A model generated the notes under the pieces. It searched no databases, was not told the DNA's origin, and was given only the letters and a program-made list of their open reading frames with translations. Made by a program: the position numbers and the translations under genes. Of a DNA stretch of 64,000 bases, positions 53,381-60,908 are shown piece by piece; position 1 is the stretch's first letter; each line of letters starts with the position of its first letter. This DNA comes from Arthrobacter hankyongi (lineage in GTDB: Bacteria > Actinomycetota > Actinomycetes > Actinomycetales > Micrococcaceae): assembly GCF_022012395.1 (NCBI RefSeq), contig NZ_JAKLTQ010000006.1, positions 1-64,000 on the forward strand. The letters are read 5' to 3'.

Positions 53381-54535
53381 TTGGACCGGAATCTCTACGA
53401 AGAGGACCACGAGCAATTCCGCGCACTTGCCGCGGAATTCAATGCCCGCGAGATCGCCGGGCACTACCAGCAGTGGGACGAAAAGCACATGATGCCCGGC
53501 GAGCTATGGTCCGCCGCCGGCGGGCAGGGCCTGCTGGGCCTGGCGGTGCCCGAGGAGTTCGGTGGAATGGGGCTGGCCGACTACCGCTTCCGTGCCGTCC
53601 TGGACGAGGAGTTCGCCAGGGCTAACCACCTCGCCGTTGCCCTGGCCTTCCATCTGCATGACGATCTGGTCCTCCCCCACCTGCTCGCCTACGGTTCGGA
53701 CGAGTTGAAGGAATACTGGCTGCCGGGCATGGTCAGCGGCGACAAGATCACCTCGGTCGCCATGACCGAGCCTGGCGCCGGCTCGGACCTGCGCGGGATC
53801 CGGACCAAGGCGGTGCGCGACGGGGACGATTGGCTGGTCAGCGGCCAGAAGACCTTCATCGGCAATGGCGTCAGCGGCGACGCGGCCCTGGTGCTGGCCC
53901 GTACCGACGGCTCGGGCGGACGGGGTGCGGCGGATTCCTTCTCCCTGTTCATGGTGGAGAAGGCCGAGGGCTACAGCACCGGCAACCAGTTGGACAAGAT
54001 GGGCCTGAAGGCCTCCGACACCGCCGAACTGTTCTTCGACAACGTCCGGGTTCCCGGCCGGAACCTCGTCGGCGAGGTCGGCCGCGGACTCGAGTACGCC
54101 GCCGGCCAGCTGCCCCAGGGGCGGCTGGCGATCGCGGTTGCCGCCGCCGCCGTCGCGCGCGCCGTGTACGAGGCGACGGTGCAGTACACCCGCGACCGCA
54201 GTGCGTTCGGCGAGCGGGTCCTTGATTTCCAGAACAGCCGCTTCACGCTGGCGGACGTCCGCACCGAGGTGGAGGCCACCGCGGCGTACGTGGACAAGGC
54301 GATGCTCGCCTTCAATGCCGGCCGGCTGGATGCGGTTTCAGCCGCCCAGGTCAAGCTCTTCGCCAGCGAGCGGGCCAAGTCCATCACGGACCGCTGCCTG
54401 CAGCTGCATGGAGGCTATGGGTACATCATGGAGTATCCGGTGGCCCAGGCGTTCCTGGCCTCCCGGCTGCTGACCATCTTCGGCGGCACGAGCGAGATCA
54501 TGCGCGAAGTTATCGGCCGGGAGATCGCCCGCTGA
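53381..54535 (+). CDS. Acyl-CoA dehydrogenase (long-chain/isovaleryl-type)
   Basis: A 384-residue flavoprotein from TTG at 53381; GGAGGA seven bases upstream decides the start, and the N-terminus then reads as the usual DRNLYEEDHEQFR. FAD and substrate motifs: VAMTEPGAGSDLRGIRT, DWLVSGQKTFIGNG, ERVLDFQNSRFTLADV, CLQLHGGYGYIMEYPVAQ and IFGGTSEIMREVIGREIAR. The position of the medium-chain catalytic Glu (YEGT) is Gly here, as in long-chain and isovaleryl enzymes that use a Glu elsewhere. Oxidises acyl-CoA in fatty-acid or branched-chain degradation. def follows after 31 bases. Confidence 0.93.
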   Translation: MDRNLYEEDHEQFRALAAEFNAREIAGHYQQWDEKHMMPGELWSAAGGQGLLGLAVPEEFGGMGLADYRFRAVLDEEFARANHLAVALAFHLHDDLVLPHLLAYGSDELKEYWLPGMVSGDKITSVAMTEPGAGSDLRGIRTKAVRDGDDWLVSGQKTFIGNGVSGDAALVLARTDGSGGRGAADSFSLFMVEKAEGYSTGNQLDKMGLKASDTAELFFDNVRVPGRNLVGEVGRGLEYAAGQLPQGRLAIAVAAAAVARAVYEATVQYTRDRSAFGERVLDFQNSRFTLADVRTEVEATAAYVDKAMLAFNAGRLDAVSAAQVKLFASERAKSITDRCLQLHGGYGYIMEYPVAQAFLASRLLTIFGGTSEIMREVIGREIAR

Positions 54536-54566
54536 CGCGGGAAGCCTGGCAAGCAGAAGGAGAACA

Positions 54567-55139
54567 ATGAGCATCCGACCCGTCACCATCACCGGGGAGC
54601 CCGTCCTGCACCACCGCGCCGTCGAGGTGGAAGCGTTCGACGACGAGCTGCGGACCCTGGTCGAGGATATGTACGAGACCATGGACGCCGCCCACGGCGT
54701 CGGGCTGGCCGCAACGCAGGTCGGCGTCGGCCTGCGGCTGTACACCTACCACTTCCCCAACGAGGATGACGTGCCCGAGCGCGGCGTGGTGATCAACCCG
54801 CAGCTGACCCTGTCCAAGGTGTCCGGGGCCGAGCCGGACCCGGACGAGGAGACCGAGGGCTGCCTGTCCGTGCCGGGACTAAGCTACCCGCTCAAGCGCG
54901 CCGAATGGGCCCGGGTCAAAGGCTACGACGTGGACGGGAACCCGCTGGAGTTCGAAGCCACCGGCTGGTTCGCCCGGGTGATGCAGCACGAGTACGACCA
55001 TCTGGACGGCAAGCTGTACGTGGACCGGCTCAACGACAGGTGGGGCAAGCGCGCCCGCAAGCAGGTCAAGAAGGAAGGCTGGGGCGTTCCCGGGCTCACA
55101 TGGCTGCCCGGCACCGACCCCGATCCCTTCGGGCACTGA
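54567..55139 (+). CDS. def: Peptide deformylase
   Basis: A 190-residue metalloenzyme with the three family motifs: HGVGLAATQVG (motif 1), EGCLSVPG (motif 2, metal Cys) and QHEYDHLDG (motif 3, HExxH). It removes the formyl group from new proteins. AGAAGGAGAACA precedes the ATG. It lacks motif variants of inactive type 3 enzymes. Probably co-transcribed with the acyl-CoA dehydrogenase. Confidence 0.97.
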   Translation: MSIRPVTITGEPVLHHRAVEVEAFDDELRTLVEDMYETMDAAHGVGLAATQVGVGLRLYTYHFPNEDDVPERGVVINPQLTLSKVSGAEPDPDEETEGCLSVPGLSYPLKRAEWARVKGYDVDGNPLEFEATGWFARVMQHEYDHLDGKLYVDRLNDRWGKRARKQVKKEGWGVPGLTWLPGTDPDPFGH

Positions 55140-55231
55140 CTTTCCCTTGTACCGGGGCCCGTATGACGGGAGAACTCCCAACTGAACCGCAATAGGTTTA
55201 GTTAGCCCTGCGCAACACCCCAAACTTTTCC

Positions 55232-55237
55232 TAGGGT
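55232..55237 (+). promoter_or_regulatory. Candidate -10 (TAGGGT) of deacetylase gene
   Basis: TAGGGT about 95 bases before the ATG in a 190-base gap after def; the -35 region is poor. Confidence 0.25.
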
Positions 55238-55330
55238 GCCCGTAGCACACTGCCGGTAGCCGTACGGTTCGCCCCCGCTCTCAACCACAGTTCCTGCCGT
55301 GCGGCATAGACACGGAAGGGCGGTAGCGCG

Positions 55331-56065
55331 ATGCGTGTGCGCCGTATTCTGACTGTACTGGCCACCATCACACTGGTGGCTGTCGGCCTTGCCACAAGCA
55401 CACAGGTGGCATTCGGCGCTTCCTACAACGAGTCCCGGGGGCCTAATTACACGAGCCGTGTCATTCTCACCTTTGACGATTGCCCGCGGACGCTGACTTC
55501 CTTCAAGAAGGTGCTGCAGTACGCCAAGAAGAAGAATGACGGCCTGGTCCTCGCCCCCACCGGCGATTGCCTGCAGAAGTTCCGCAATAAGCACGGCGTC
55601 GACCTTGCGAAGCTGGCCCGCTCCTACGGCCAGTACGTCATCAACCACAGCATCAACCACCGCAAGGATATGCGGTCGCTCAGTTGCAATGCCGTGGCGC
55701 GCGAACTTCGCTCCCCCGGAGTCGTGACGAATTTCGGCCGACCTCCATATGGGCGCATCAATTCGTCGGTCCGCTGCGGCTATGCCAAAGCGGGAATGAA
55801 ACCCTGGCTCTGGACCGGCGCCACCGGGGACACCACGGGCAAATCCAAAGCAAAGGTGGTCTCGGCCGCGGTCAAGGTCGCGAAACCAGGCGCCACTATC
55901 CTGATGCACATGCAGTGGAACGGGTTTGGCCCGGACGCCATCCGCAAGATCAAATTAAAGCTGGAGGACAAGGGACTGAAGGTGTGCCGCGCATACCGGG
56001 GCAAGGACAACAAGGGCGCCATCGTTACCAGCCCGGCAAAGTTGCCTGCAAAGCTTCCCTGCTGA
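55331..56065 (+). CDS. Secreted polysaccharide deacetylase-family (NodB-type) protein
   Basis: A 244-residue protein with a signal peptide (residues 1-29, ending AFG). The NodB domain has VILTFDDCP (catalytic and metal Asp), NHSINH (metal His pair), GRPPYGRINSSVRCG and a late ATILMHMQW in place of the usual Leu-His ending. All metal-binding positions are present. Members remove N- or O-acetyl groups from peptidoglycan, chitin-like or other glycans. GGAAGGGCGGT lies upstream of the ATG. Single gene. Confidence 0.88.
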   Translation: MRVRRILTVLATITLVAVGLATSTQVAFGASYNESRGPNYTSRVILTFDDCPRTLTSFKKVLQYAKKKNDGLVLAPTGDCLQKFRNKHGVDLAKLARSYGQYVINHSINHRKDMRSLSCNAVARELRSPGVVTNFGRPPYGRINSSVRCGYAKAGMKPWLWTGATGDTTGKSKAKVVSAAVKVAKPGATILMHMQWNGFGPDAIRKIKLKLEDKGLKVCRAYRGKDNKGAIVTSPAKLPAKLPC

Positions 56066-56093
56066 GACCGCCGGCACGTCTACGCTTGGGGCA

Positions 56094-56426
56094 TGAGGTT
56101 CATCAGGCTGCGTGGAACACGCTAACCATTCTGCTTCCTGCCCACGGTCCTGGGCTGCGCCACCCTCATTGCGGCACCGCGGCAATGCCTGGAAGAAGTC
56201 GCCCCGGGGCTGGCCCTGGCCGGCCACCCGGCCGGATCCGCACCGGAAGCTGGCGGACAGTGAACTGAGAGTCATCCTGCGGCCGCCCACGGTGCACGAA
56301 TTCATTGCCTGGCTCTACGGGCTGGTCGGCACCTACACTTAGGACCATCCGCTGGTTGTGGCCGCCGCTGTACGCCTGGCCGAACGGCTGGCGCGGGGCG
56401 GGTTAGCCGGGTCCCGGCCGGGCTAA
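56094..56426 (+). pseudogene. Possible decayed small gene
   Basis: After the deacetylase gene a frame running to 56342 gives SELRVILRPPTVHEFIAWLY, a protein-like stretch, then TAG (56340-56342). Reading on in the same frame gives DHPLVVAAAVRLAERLARGG and a TAA at 56424-56426, which looks like a continuous helix-rich tail broken by one stop. Upstream coding signals are split among frames. No family recognised. Confidence 0.25.
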
Positions 56427-56632
56427 GAATCGGTGAAGCCGGATCGGTGCTCCACTTCGCAGCGCTGCAGATCCTCGGTGGCAACGTCCAGCAGCCGGGT
56501 CAGCTCGGCCACCCGCTTTTCGGGCACGTCCCCCCGGGCGTAGGCAGCCTTGGCGTGGTCAAGGAGACGGACTGCTTCCTTGTAGTTGGCTTGCGCCCTT
56601 TGCCACTTCGTCATCTCTGTCATGCGGCTCAT
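56423..56632 (-). CDS. Small conserved-looking hypothetical protein
   Basis: 69 residues, predicted all-helical and probably coiled coil (KWQRAQANYKEAVRLLDHAK, RVAELTRLLDVATEDLQRCE). No domain recognised. In-frame ATGs at 56632 and 56623; neither has a strong ribosome site. It lies between the gap terminator and the convergent decayed frame. Confidence 0.55.
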   Translation of the reverse strand: MSRMTEMTKWQRAQANYKEAVRLLDHAKAAYARGDVPEKRVAELTRLLDVATEDLQRCEVEHRSGFTDS

Positions 56633-56679
56633 TCTAGGAACGGTTCCGGCCGAAAGCCATAGCCCAATCCGGGACGCCG

Positions 56680-56713
56680 AAGGGCCGGCAGCGGAAACCC
56701 GCCACCGGCCCTT
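56680..56713 (-). terminator. Terminator hairpin of gap
   Basis: AAGGGCCGG (56680-56688) pairs with CCGGCCCTT (56705-56713), nine perfect pairs, just after the gap stop on the minus strand. Confidence 0.55.
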
Positions 56714-56735
56714 AGGACCTCTTGGATTATGCAGC

Positions 56736-58211
56736 CTAGACGGTTGCCGTCAGCTCCCGGTCCTGGCCCACGGCCGGGAAGGACTGCGGGTTGACCCCGG
56801 CCATCTCCTCCAGCACGCGGATCACCTGGCAGCTGTAGCCGAACTCATTGTCGTACCAGACGTACACGACGGCGTTCTTGCCGGTGGCGATGGTGGCCAG
56901 GCCGTCCACGATGCCGGCACGGCGGGAGCCCACGAAGTCCGTGGAGACGACCTCCGGGGAGTCGATGTAGTCGATCTGCTTGCGCAGGTCCGAGTTGAGC
57001 GAGACACCGCGCAGGTACTCGTTGATGCCGTCCTTGGTGGCTTCCTGGTCCAAGTTCAGGTTCAGGATGGCCATGGACACGTCCGGGGTGGGGACACGGA
57101 TGGCATTGCCGGTCAGCTTGCCCTCCAGTTCGGGCAGGGCCTTGGCCACGGCCTTGGCGGCACCGGTCTCGGTCAGCACCATGTTCAGTGCCGCCGAGCG
57201 GCCGCGGCGCTCGCCCTTGTGGAAGTTGTCGATCAGGTTCTGGTCATTGGTGTAGGAGTGGACCGTCTCCACGTGGCCGTGCACGATGCCGTACTTGTCG
57301 TTCAGGGCCTTGAGCACCGGGGTGATGGCGTTGGTGGTGCAAGAGGCGGCGGAGACGATCTTGTCCTCGGCCGTGATGTCGCCATGGTTGACGCCGTGCA
57401 CGATGTTCTTCAGCCCGCCCTTGCCTGGTGCGGTCAGCACCACACGGGAGACACCGGGGCACTGCAGGTGCTGGGACAGGCCGGCCTCGTCGCGCCACTT
57501 GCCGGTGTTGTCCACCACGATGGCGTTCTGGATGCCGTACTGGGTGTAGTCCACCGAGGCCGGGTCGTTCGAGTAGATGACCTGGATCAGGGTGCCGTTG
57601 GCGAGGATGGTGTTGTTCTTCTTGTCAATGGTGATGGTTCCCTCGAAGGGACCGTGGACCGAGTCGCGGCGCAGCAGGCTGGCACGCTTGACCAGGTCGT
57701 TCTCGCTGCCCTTGCGGACGACGACGGCGCGCAGGCGCAGGCCGTGGCCGCCGCCGGAGTGCCCGATCAGGATGCGGGCCAGCAGGCGTCCGATGCGGCC
57801 GAAGCCGTAGAGGACGACGTCGGTGCTGGTGCGCTCGTCCGCGCCCTTGCGGCCGACGACCTCGGCCAGTTCCTCGCGCAGGAAGTCTTCGAGGCTGCGT
57901 CCCCCACCCTCGGCCTTGTACTTGGCCAGCAGCCGGGCCACGTCAACCGCCGCAGCACCGAGCTCGAGGCCGGCCAGCACCTGCAGGACCGGGAAGGTCT
58001 CCTCCAGGGAGAGCTCGACCTCATCGATCTGGCGGGCAAAACGGTGGGCCTTGAGGATGCTCACGACCGACTGGTTCACCAGGCTGCGACCGTGGATGGA
58101 GGTCACCACATTGTTTTCCCGGTACAGGCGCCCGATCAGCGGAATCATCGCCTCAGCGAGTTCCTCACGGTTGGCCCATGCGGCCAGCGACTCTTCTGAC
58201 TTCTGGTTCAC
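56736..58211 (-). CDS. gap: Glyceraldehyde-3-phosphate dehydrogenase, long form
   Basis: 491 residues, about 150 longer than classic GAPDH because of an N-terminal helical extension (residues 1-125) seen in the actinobacterial GapB/GapX type. Dinucleotide loop VLYGFGRIGRLLARI, active-site SAASCTTNAITP (Cys), TGAAKAVAKALPEL and the C-terminal WYDNEFGYS are intact. GTG start at 58211 has AGGAAGG seven bases upstream. In Corynebacterium this form mainly serves gluconeogenesis with NADP(H); whether that holds here is inference. Confidence 0.93.
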   Translation of the reverse strand: MNQKSEESLAAWANREELAEAMIPLIGRLYRENNVVTSIHGRSLVNQSVVSILKAHRFARQIDEVELSLEETFPVLQVLAGLELGAAAVDVARLLAKYKAEGGGRSLEDFLREELAEVVGRKGADERTSTDVVLYGFGRIGRLLARILIGHSGGGHGLRLRAVVVRKGSENDLVKRASLLRRDSVHGPFEGTITIDKKNNTILANGTLIQVIYSNDPASVDYTQYGIQNAIVVDNTGKWRDEAGLSQHLQCPGVSRVVLTAPGKGGLKNIVHGVNHGDITAEDKIVSAASCTTNAITPVLKALNDKYGIVHGHVETVHSYTNDQNLIDNFHKGERRGRSAALNMVLTETGAAKAVAKALPELEGKLTGNAIRVPTPDVSMAILNLNLDQEATKDGINEYLRGVSLNSDLRKQIDYIDSPEVVSTDFVGSRRAGIVDGLATIATGKNAVVYVWYDNEFGYSCQVIRVLEEMAGVNPQSFPAVGQDRELTATV

Positions 58212-58232
58212 AGAATTACCTTCCTACCTCAG

Positions 58233-58254
58233 CCGGACTCGTCCTCGAGTCCGG
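58233..58254 (-). promoter_or_regulatory. Hairpin in the gap 5' leader
   Basis: Perfect nine-base arms (58233-58241 and 58246-58254) with a four-base loop, just upstream of the gap ribosome site. May control translation or stability. The surrounding 216-base gap holds nothing else I can support. Confidence 0.45.
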
Positions 58255-58427
58255 TTGGAACCGCCCGGCACCTCTGCCCAAAGCGATGCCCTGGCGCAAA
58301 ACCCGGTTGATTTGCTCAGGGACGGAGTCCGCCATACGTCAGGCGAAACCCCGGGCCCGCATTCACGGGCTAATTACCATTTTAGAGGGTGACGGCTGGC
58401 ACTGCGTCACGATGTGCGTGAAGTCAC

Positions 58428-59477
58428 TCATAGCTGGGCACGCCCACCGTCGCCGGCCGCCGTTTCCAAGGCCTGCCGGCGCGCAAACGGACGGCAGAGC
58501 AGCTCGACGGTCCCCTGGCTGAACCGCCGGATTGCCGCGTCGAACAAAGGGATGCTGAACACGGCCACGATGGCCAGCGTCAACAGAAGGCAGACGGCCA
58601 GGGTGGGCAGGCTGCCGATCTCTTCCGGGAGCGTACGCAGGTACGGCTGCAGGCCGAGCACCACGAACCCGTGCAGCAGGAAGACCGCCAGGCTGCGCCG
58701 TCCCAGCGCCGCCAGCACTCCCGGCCGGTCCGGCACCAGGGACAGGAAGCCCAGGGCCGCAACGGCCGCGATGCACAGCAGGCCGGCCCGGACGACGATA
58801 CCCTCCGGATCATCGATATCCAGCCGGTAGAAGGGCTTGCTGCCGTAGAGCCAGGCCTGCTTGATCTGCAGCTCGTAGAGCAGCAGCCACGCGGCCACAC
58901 CGAGGGCGACGGCGCCCAGTTTCGCCGACGTCGGCAACCGCGGCACCGCCGCGAGGATCCTCTTGCCGTACGCCGCGCCGACCACGAAGAAGGGCAGGAA
59001 AACCAGCGTCCTGGACAGCGACAGTGTGTAGTCGACCCATTCCACTGTGCCGGCCACGGCCGCCAGCAGCACCGACACGGCCACCGAGGCCTTCGGGAAG
59101 CGCTGCACCAGCGGCAGCAGCAGGAGCCACCAGATCATGGCCAGCAGGAACCAGAGGATCCAGAACGGCACCAGGAGCGAGAAGGAACGGTTGGCGCCGA
59201 GCAGTTGAACCGCGATCAAATACAGCGCCTGGGCGGCAAGCAGGATGACCGCGAAGGTTCCCAGCCGCCGCAGCAGGTGCGTCGCCTTGGCCGTGACACC
59301 AGCCAGGAAGACAAAGGCCGGCATGTGGAACAGGTAGATCGCGGTCAACGGCAGTCTGGTGGTCGGGATAGCCCAGGATGCCACGGCTTCCAGTACGTGC
59401 CCCAGGACAACCAGGACAATAAGGACGCCCTTGGCTGCATCAAGGCGGTGACTGCGGGCCCGAGGCGCAGTGGACAT
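58428..59477 (-). CDS. Acyltransferase family membrane protein (fucose 4-O-acetylase-like)
   Basis: A 349-residue protein with about ten helices; RSHRLDAAKGVLIVLVVLGH carries the catalytic His, then IYLFHMPAFVFLAGVTAK. Same family and length as the protein at 16928-17992. AGGAAC precedes the ATG. It lies alone between gap and rnpB and probably acetylates a surface glycan. Confidence 0.83.
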   Translation of the reverse strand: MSTAPRARSHRLDAAKGVLIVLVVLGHVLEAVASWAIPTTRLPLTAIYLFHMPAFVFLAGVTAKATHLLRRLGTFAVILLAAQALYLIAVQLLGANRSFSLLVPFWILWFLLAMIWWLLLLPLVQRFPKASVAVSVLLAAVAGTVEWVDYTLSLSRTLVFLPFFVVGAAYGKRILAAVPRLPTSAKLGAVALGVAAWLLLYELQIKQAWLYGSKPFYRLDIDDPEGIVVRAGLLCIAAVAALGFLSLVPDRPGVLAALGRRSLAVFLLHGFVVLGLQPYLRTLPEEIGSLPTLAVCLLLTLAIVAVFSIPLFDAAIRRFSQGTVELLCRPFARRQALETAAGDGGRAQL

Positions 59478-59510
59478 CGAGGCGGTTCCTATAGGACGGG
59501 GACGTGGTGG

Positions 59511-59916
59511 GGATGGGTTGGCCTATGAGCCGGGTTCTGTCACCTGCGGCAGTTACCCGCCGCAGGGTAGCGATCATCCATCTAGGAACACCGTTGCCGG
59601 TGCCCTCAAGCGGCCTACCCGGACACTTGGGCGAGCAGCCCTCGATCGTGCCCTGTCTGGCCTTGCTCCGAGTGGGGTTTACCTAGCCGTCCCGGTCACC
59701 CGGAACGCTGGTGGTCTCTTACACCACCGTTTCACCCTTACCGGCCCTGCCCAAAGGCAGGCCCGGCGGTCTGTTTTCTGTGGCACTGGCCTGCGGGTTA
59801 CCCCGAGTGGGCGTTACCCACCACTCCGCTCTGTGGAGCCCGGACTTTCCTCGGCGGGCGGCTTCCCGGCCACTGGCCGGATGCCGCACCGACGCGATCG
59901 CCCGGCCAACCCATCC
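59511..59916 (-). ncRNA. rnpB: RNase P RNA (bacterial type A)
   Basis: On the minus strand the 5' region has the hallmark GAGGAAAGTCCGGGCTCCAC, and the 3' region ends in ACAGAACCCGGCTCATAGGC. The two ends (59511-59523 and 59904-59916) pair as helix P1. Length about 406 bases, normal for type A. Confidence 0.95.
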
Positions 59917-60034
59917 AACATCAGGATACGGTGCACCCGGCCGTTTGCTTCAATTCACGTCGGGTTAACTCGCCGCAGGTTTACCAGGCGCTGGCACACC
60001 GGAGGACAGGGGGCAGCGCCGGTAAGCTCTTCTG

Positions 60035-60799
60035 GTGCTTATTCTGCTACCACCCTCCGAAGGAAAGACCGCCGCTGCCGCCGGCGAACCGTTCAAGCCT
60101 GACGAACTGCACTTTCCCGAACTCACAGCCGCGCGCCGGGAGGTCCTCTCCGCCCTGGCCCAGGTCAGCTCCTCCCCCGAGGCGCTTGCGCACCTCGGCG
60201 TCGGCGCGTCGCTGGCTGCCGAGGTCCAGCGCAACACCCGGCTGCAGGACGAGCCCTCGGCCCCGGCCCACACCGTCTACTCGGGTGTGCTCTACGACGC
60301 GCTGGGGTACCGGGGCATGACGCCGGCGCAGAAGCGCAAGGCGGACGACGCCGTCGTCGTCATTTCCGCGCTCTGGGGCGCGATCGGCTTTGCGGACCGG
60401 ATCCCGGCCTACCGGCTCTCGATGTCGGTGGGGCTGCCGGAGACCGGCAAGCTGGCCTCCTACTGGAAGCGGCACCTGCCCGCGGCGCTGGATGCCCACG
60501 CCGAGGGGCACCTGCTGGTGGACTGCCGCTCCAGCAGCTACGCGGCCGCGTGGGCTCCGGCACCGGAACGCACGGTAGTCGTCAACGTCTTCCAGGAGCG
60601 CGACGGCAAGCGCACCGTGGTTTCACACTTCGCCAAGCACACCCGCGGCGAGCTGGCCCGGCACCTGCTCACCCGCCGGGGGAAGGCGCCCGGAACACCG
60701 GCGGCGCTGCTGAAGGCCGCCCAGGAGCAGTGGACCGCCGAGCTAGTGCCCGGCACCGGACGGAAACCGCACGCGCTGAACATCATCCTCGCAGGTTAG
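60035..60799 (+). CDS. yaaA: YaaA family peroxide-stress protein
   Basis: A 254-residue DUF328/YaaA protein: MLILLPPSEGKT at the N-terminus, YSGVLYDALGY, ISALWGAIGFADRIPAYRLS and the C-terminal HFAKHTRGELAR. In E. coli YaaA lowers free iron and DNA damage during peroxide stress. GTG start at 60035. Monocistronic. Confidence 0.93.
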   Translation: MLILLPPSEGKTAAAAGEPFKPDELHFPELTAARREVLSALAQVSSSPEALAHLGVGASLAAEVQRNTRLQDEPSAPAHTVYSGVLYDALGYRGMTPAQKRKADDAVVVISALWGAIGFADRIPAYRLSMSVGLPETGKLASYWKRHLPAALDAHAEGHLLVDCRSSSYAAAWAPAPERTVVVNVFQERDGKRTVVSHFAKHTRGELARHLLTRRGKAPGTPAALLKAAQEQWTAELVPGTGRKPHALNIILAG

Positions 60800-60908
60800 G
60801 CAGGCAGCGCCCACTTCGGCGTTCCATACCGTTTCCCCATCGTTCACCATCGCTCAGTAGGTTCGGGCCGTCCGTACAGTCGAAGAGTGATGGGGGCGTT
60901 GGGCGCGC

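Noticed and set aside
56586-58199. 537-codon plus-strand frame opposite gap
   Set aside because: Val/Gln/Asp-rich antisense of GAPDH, a common artefact.
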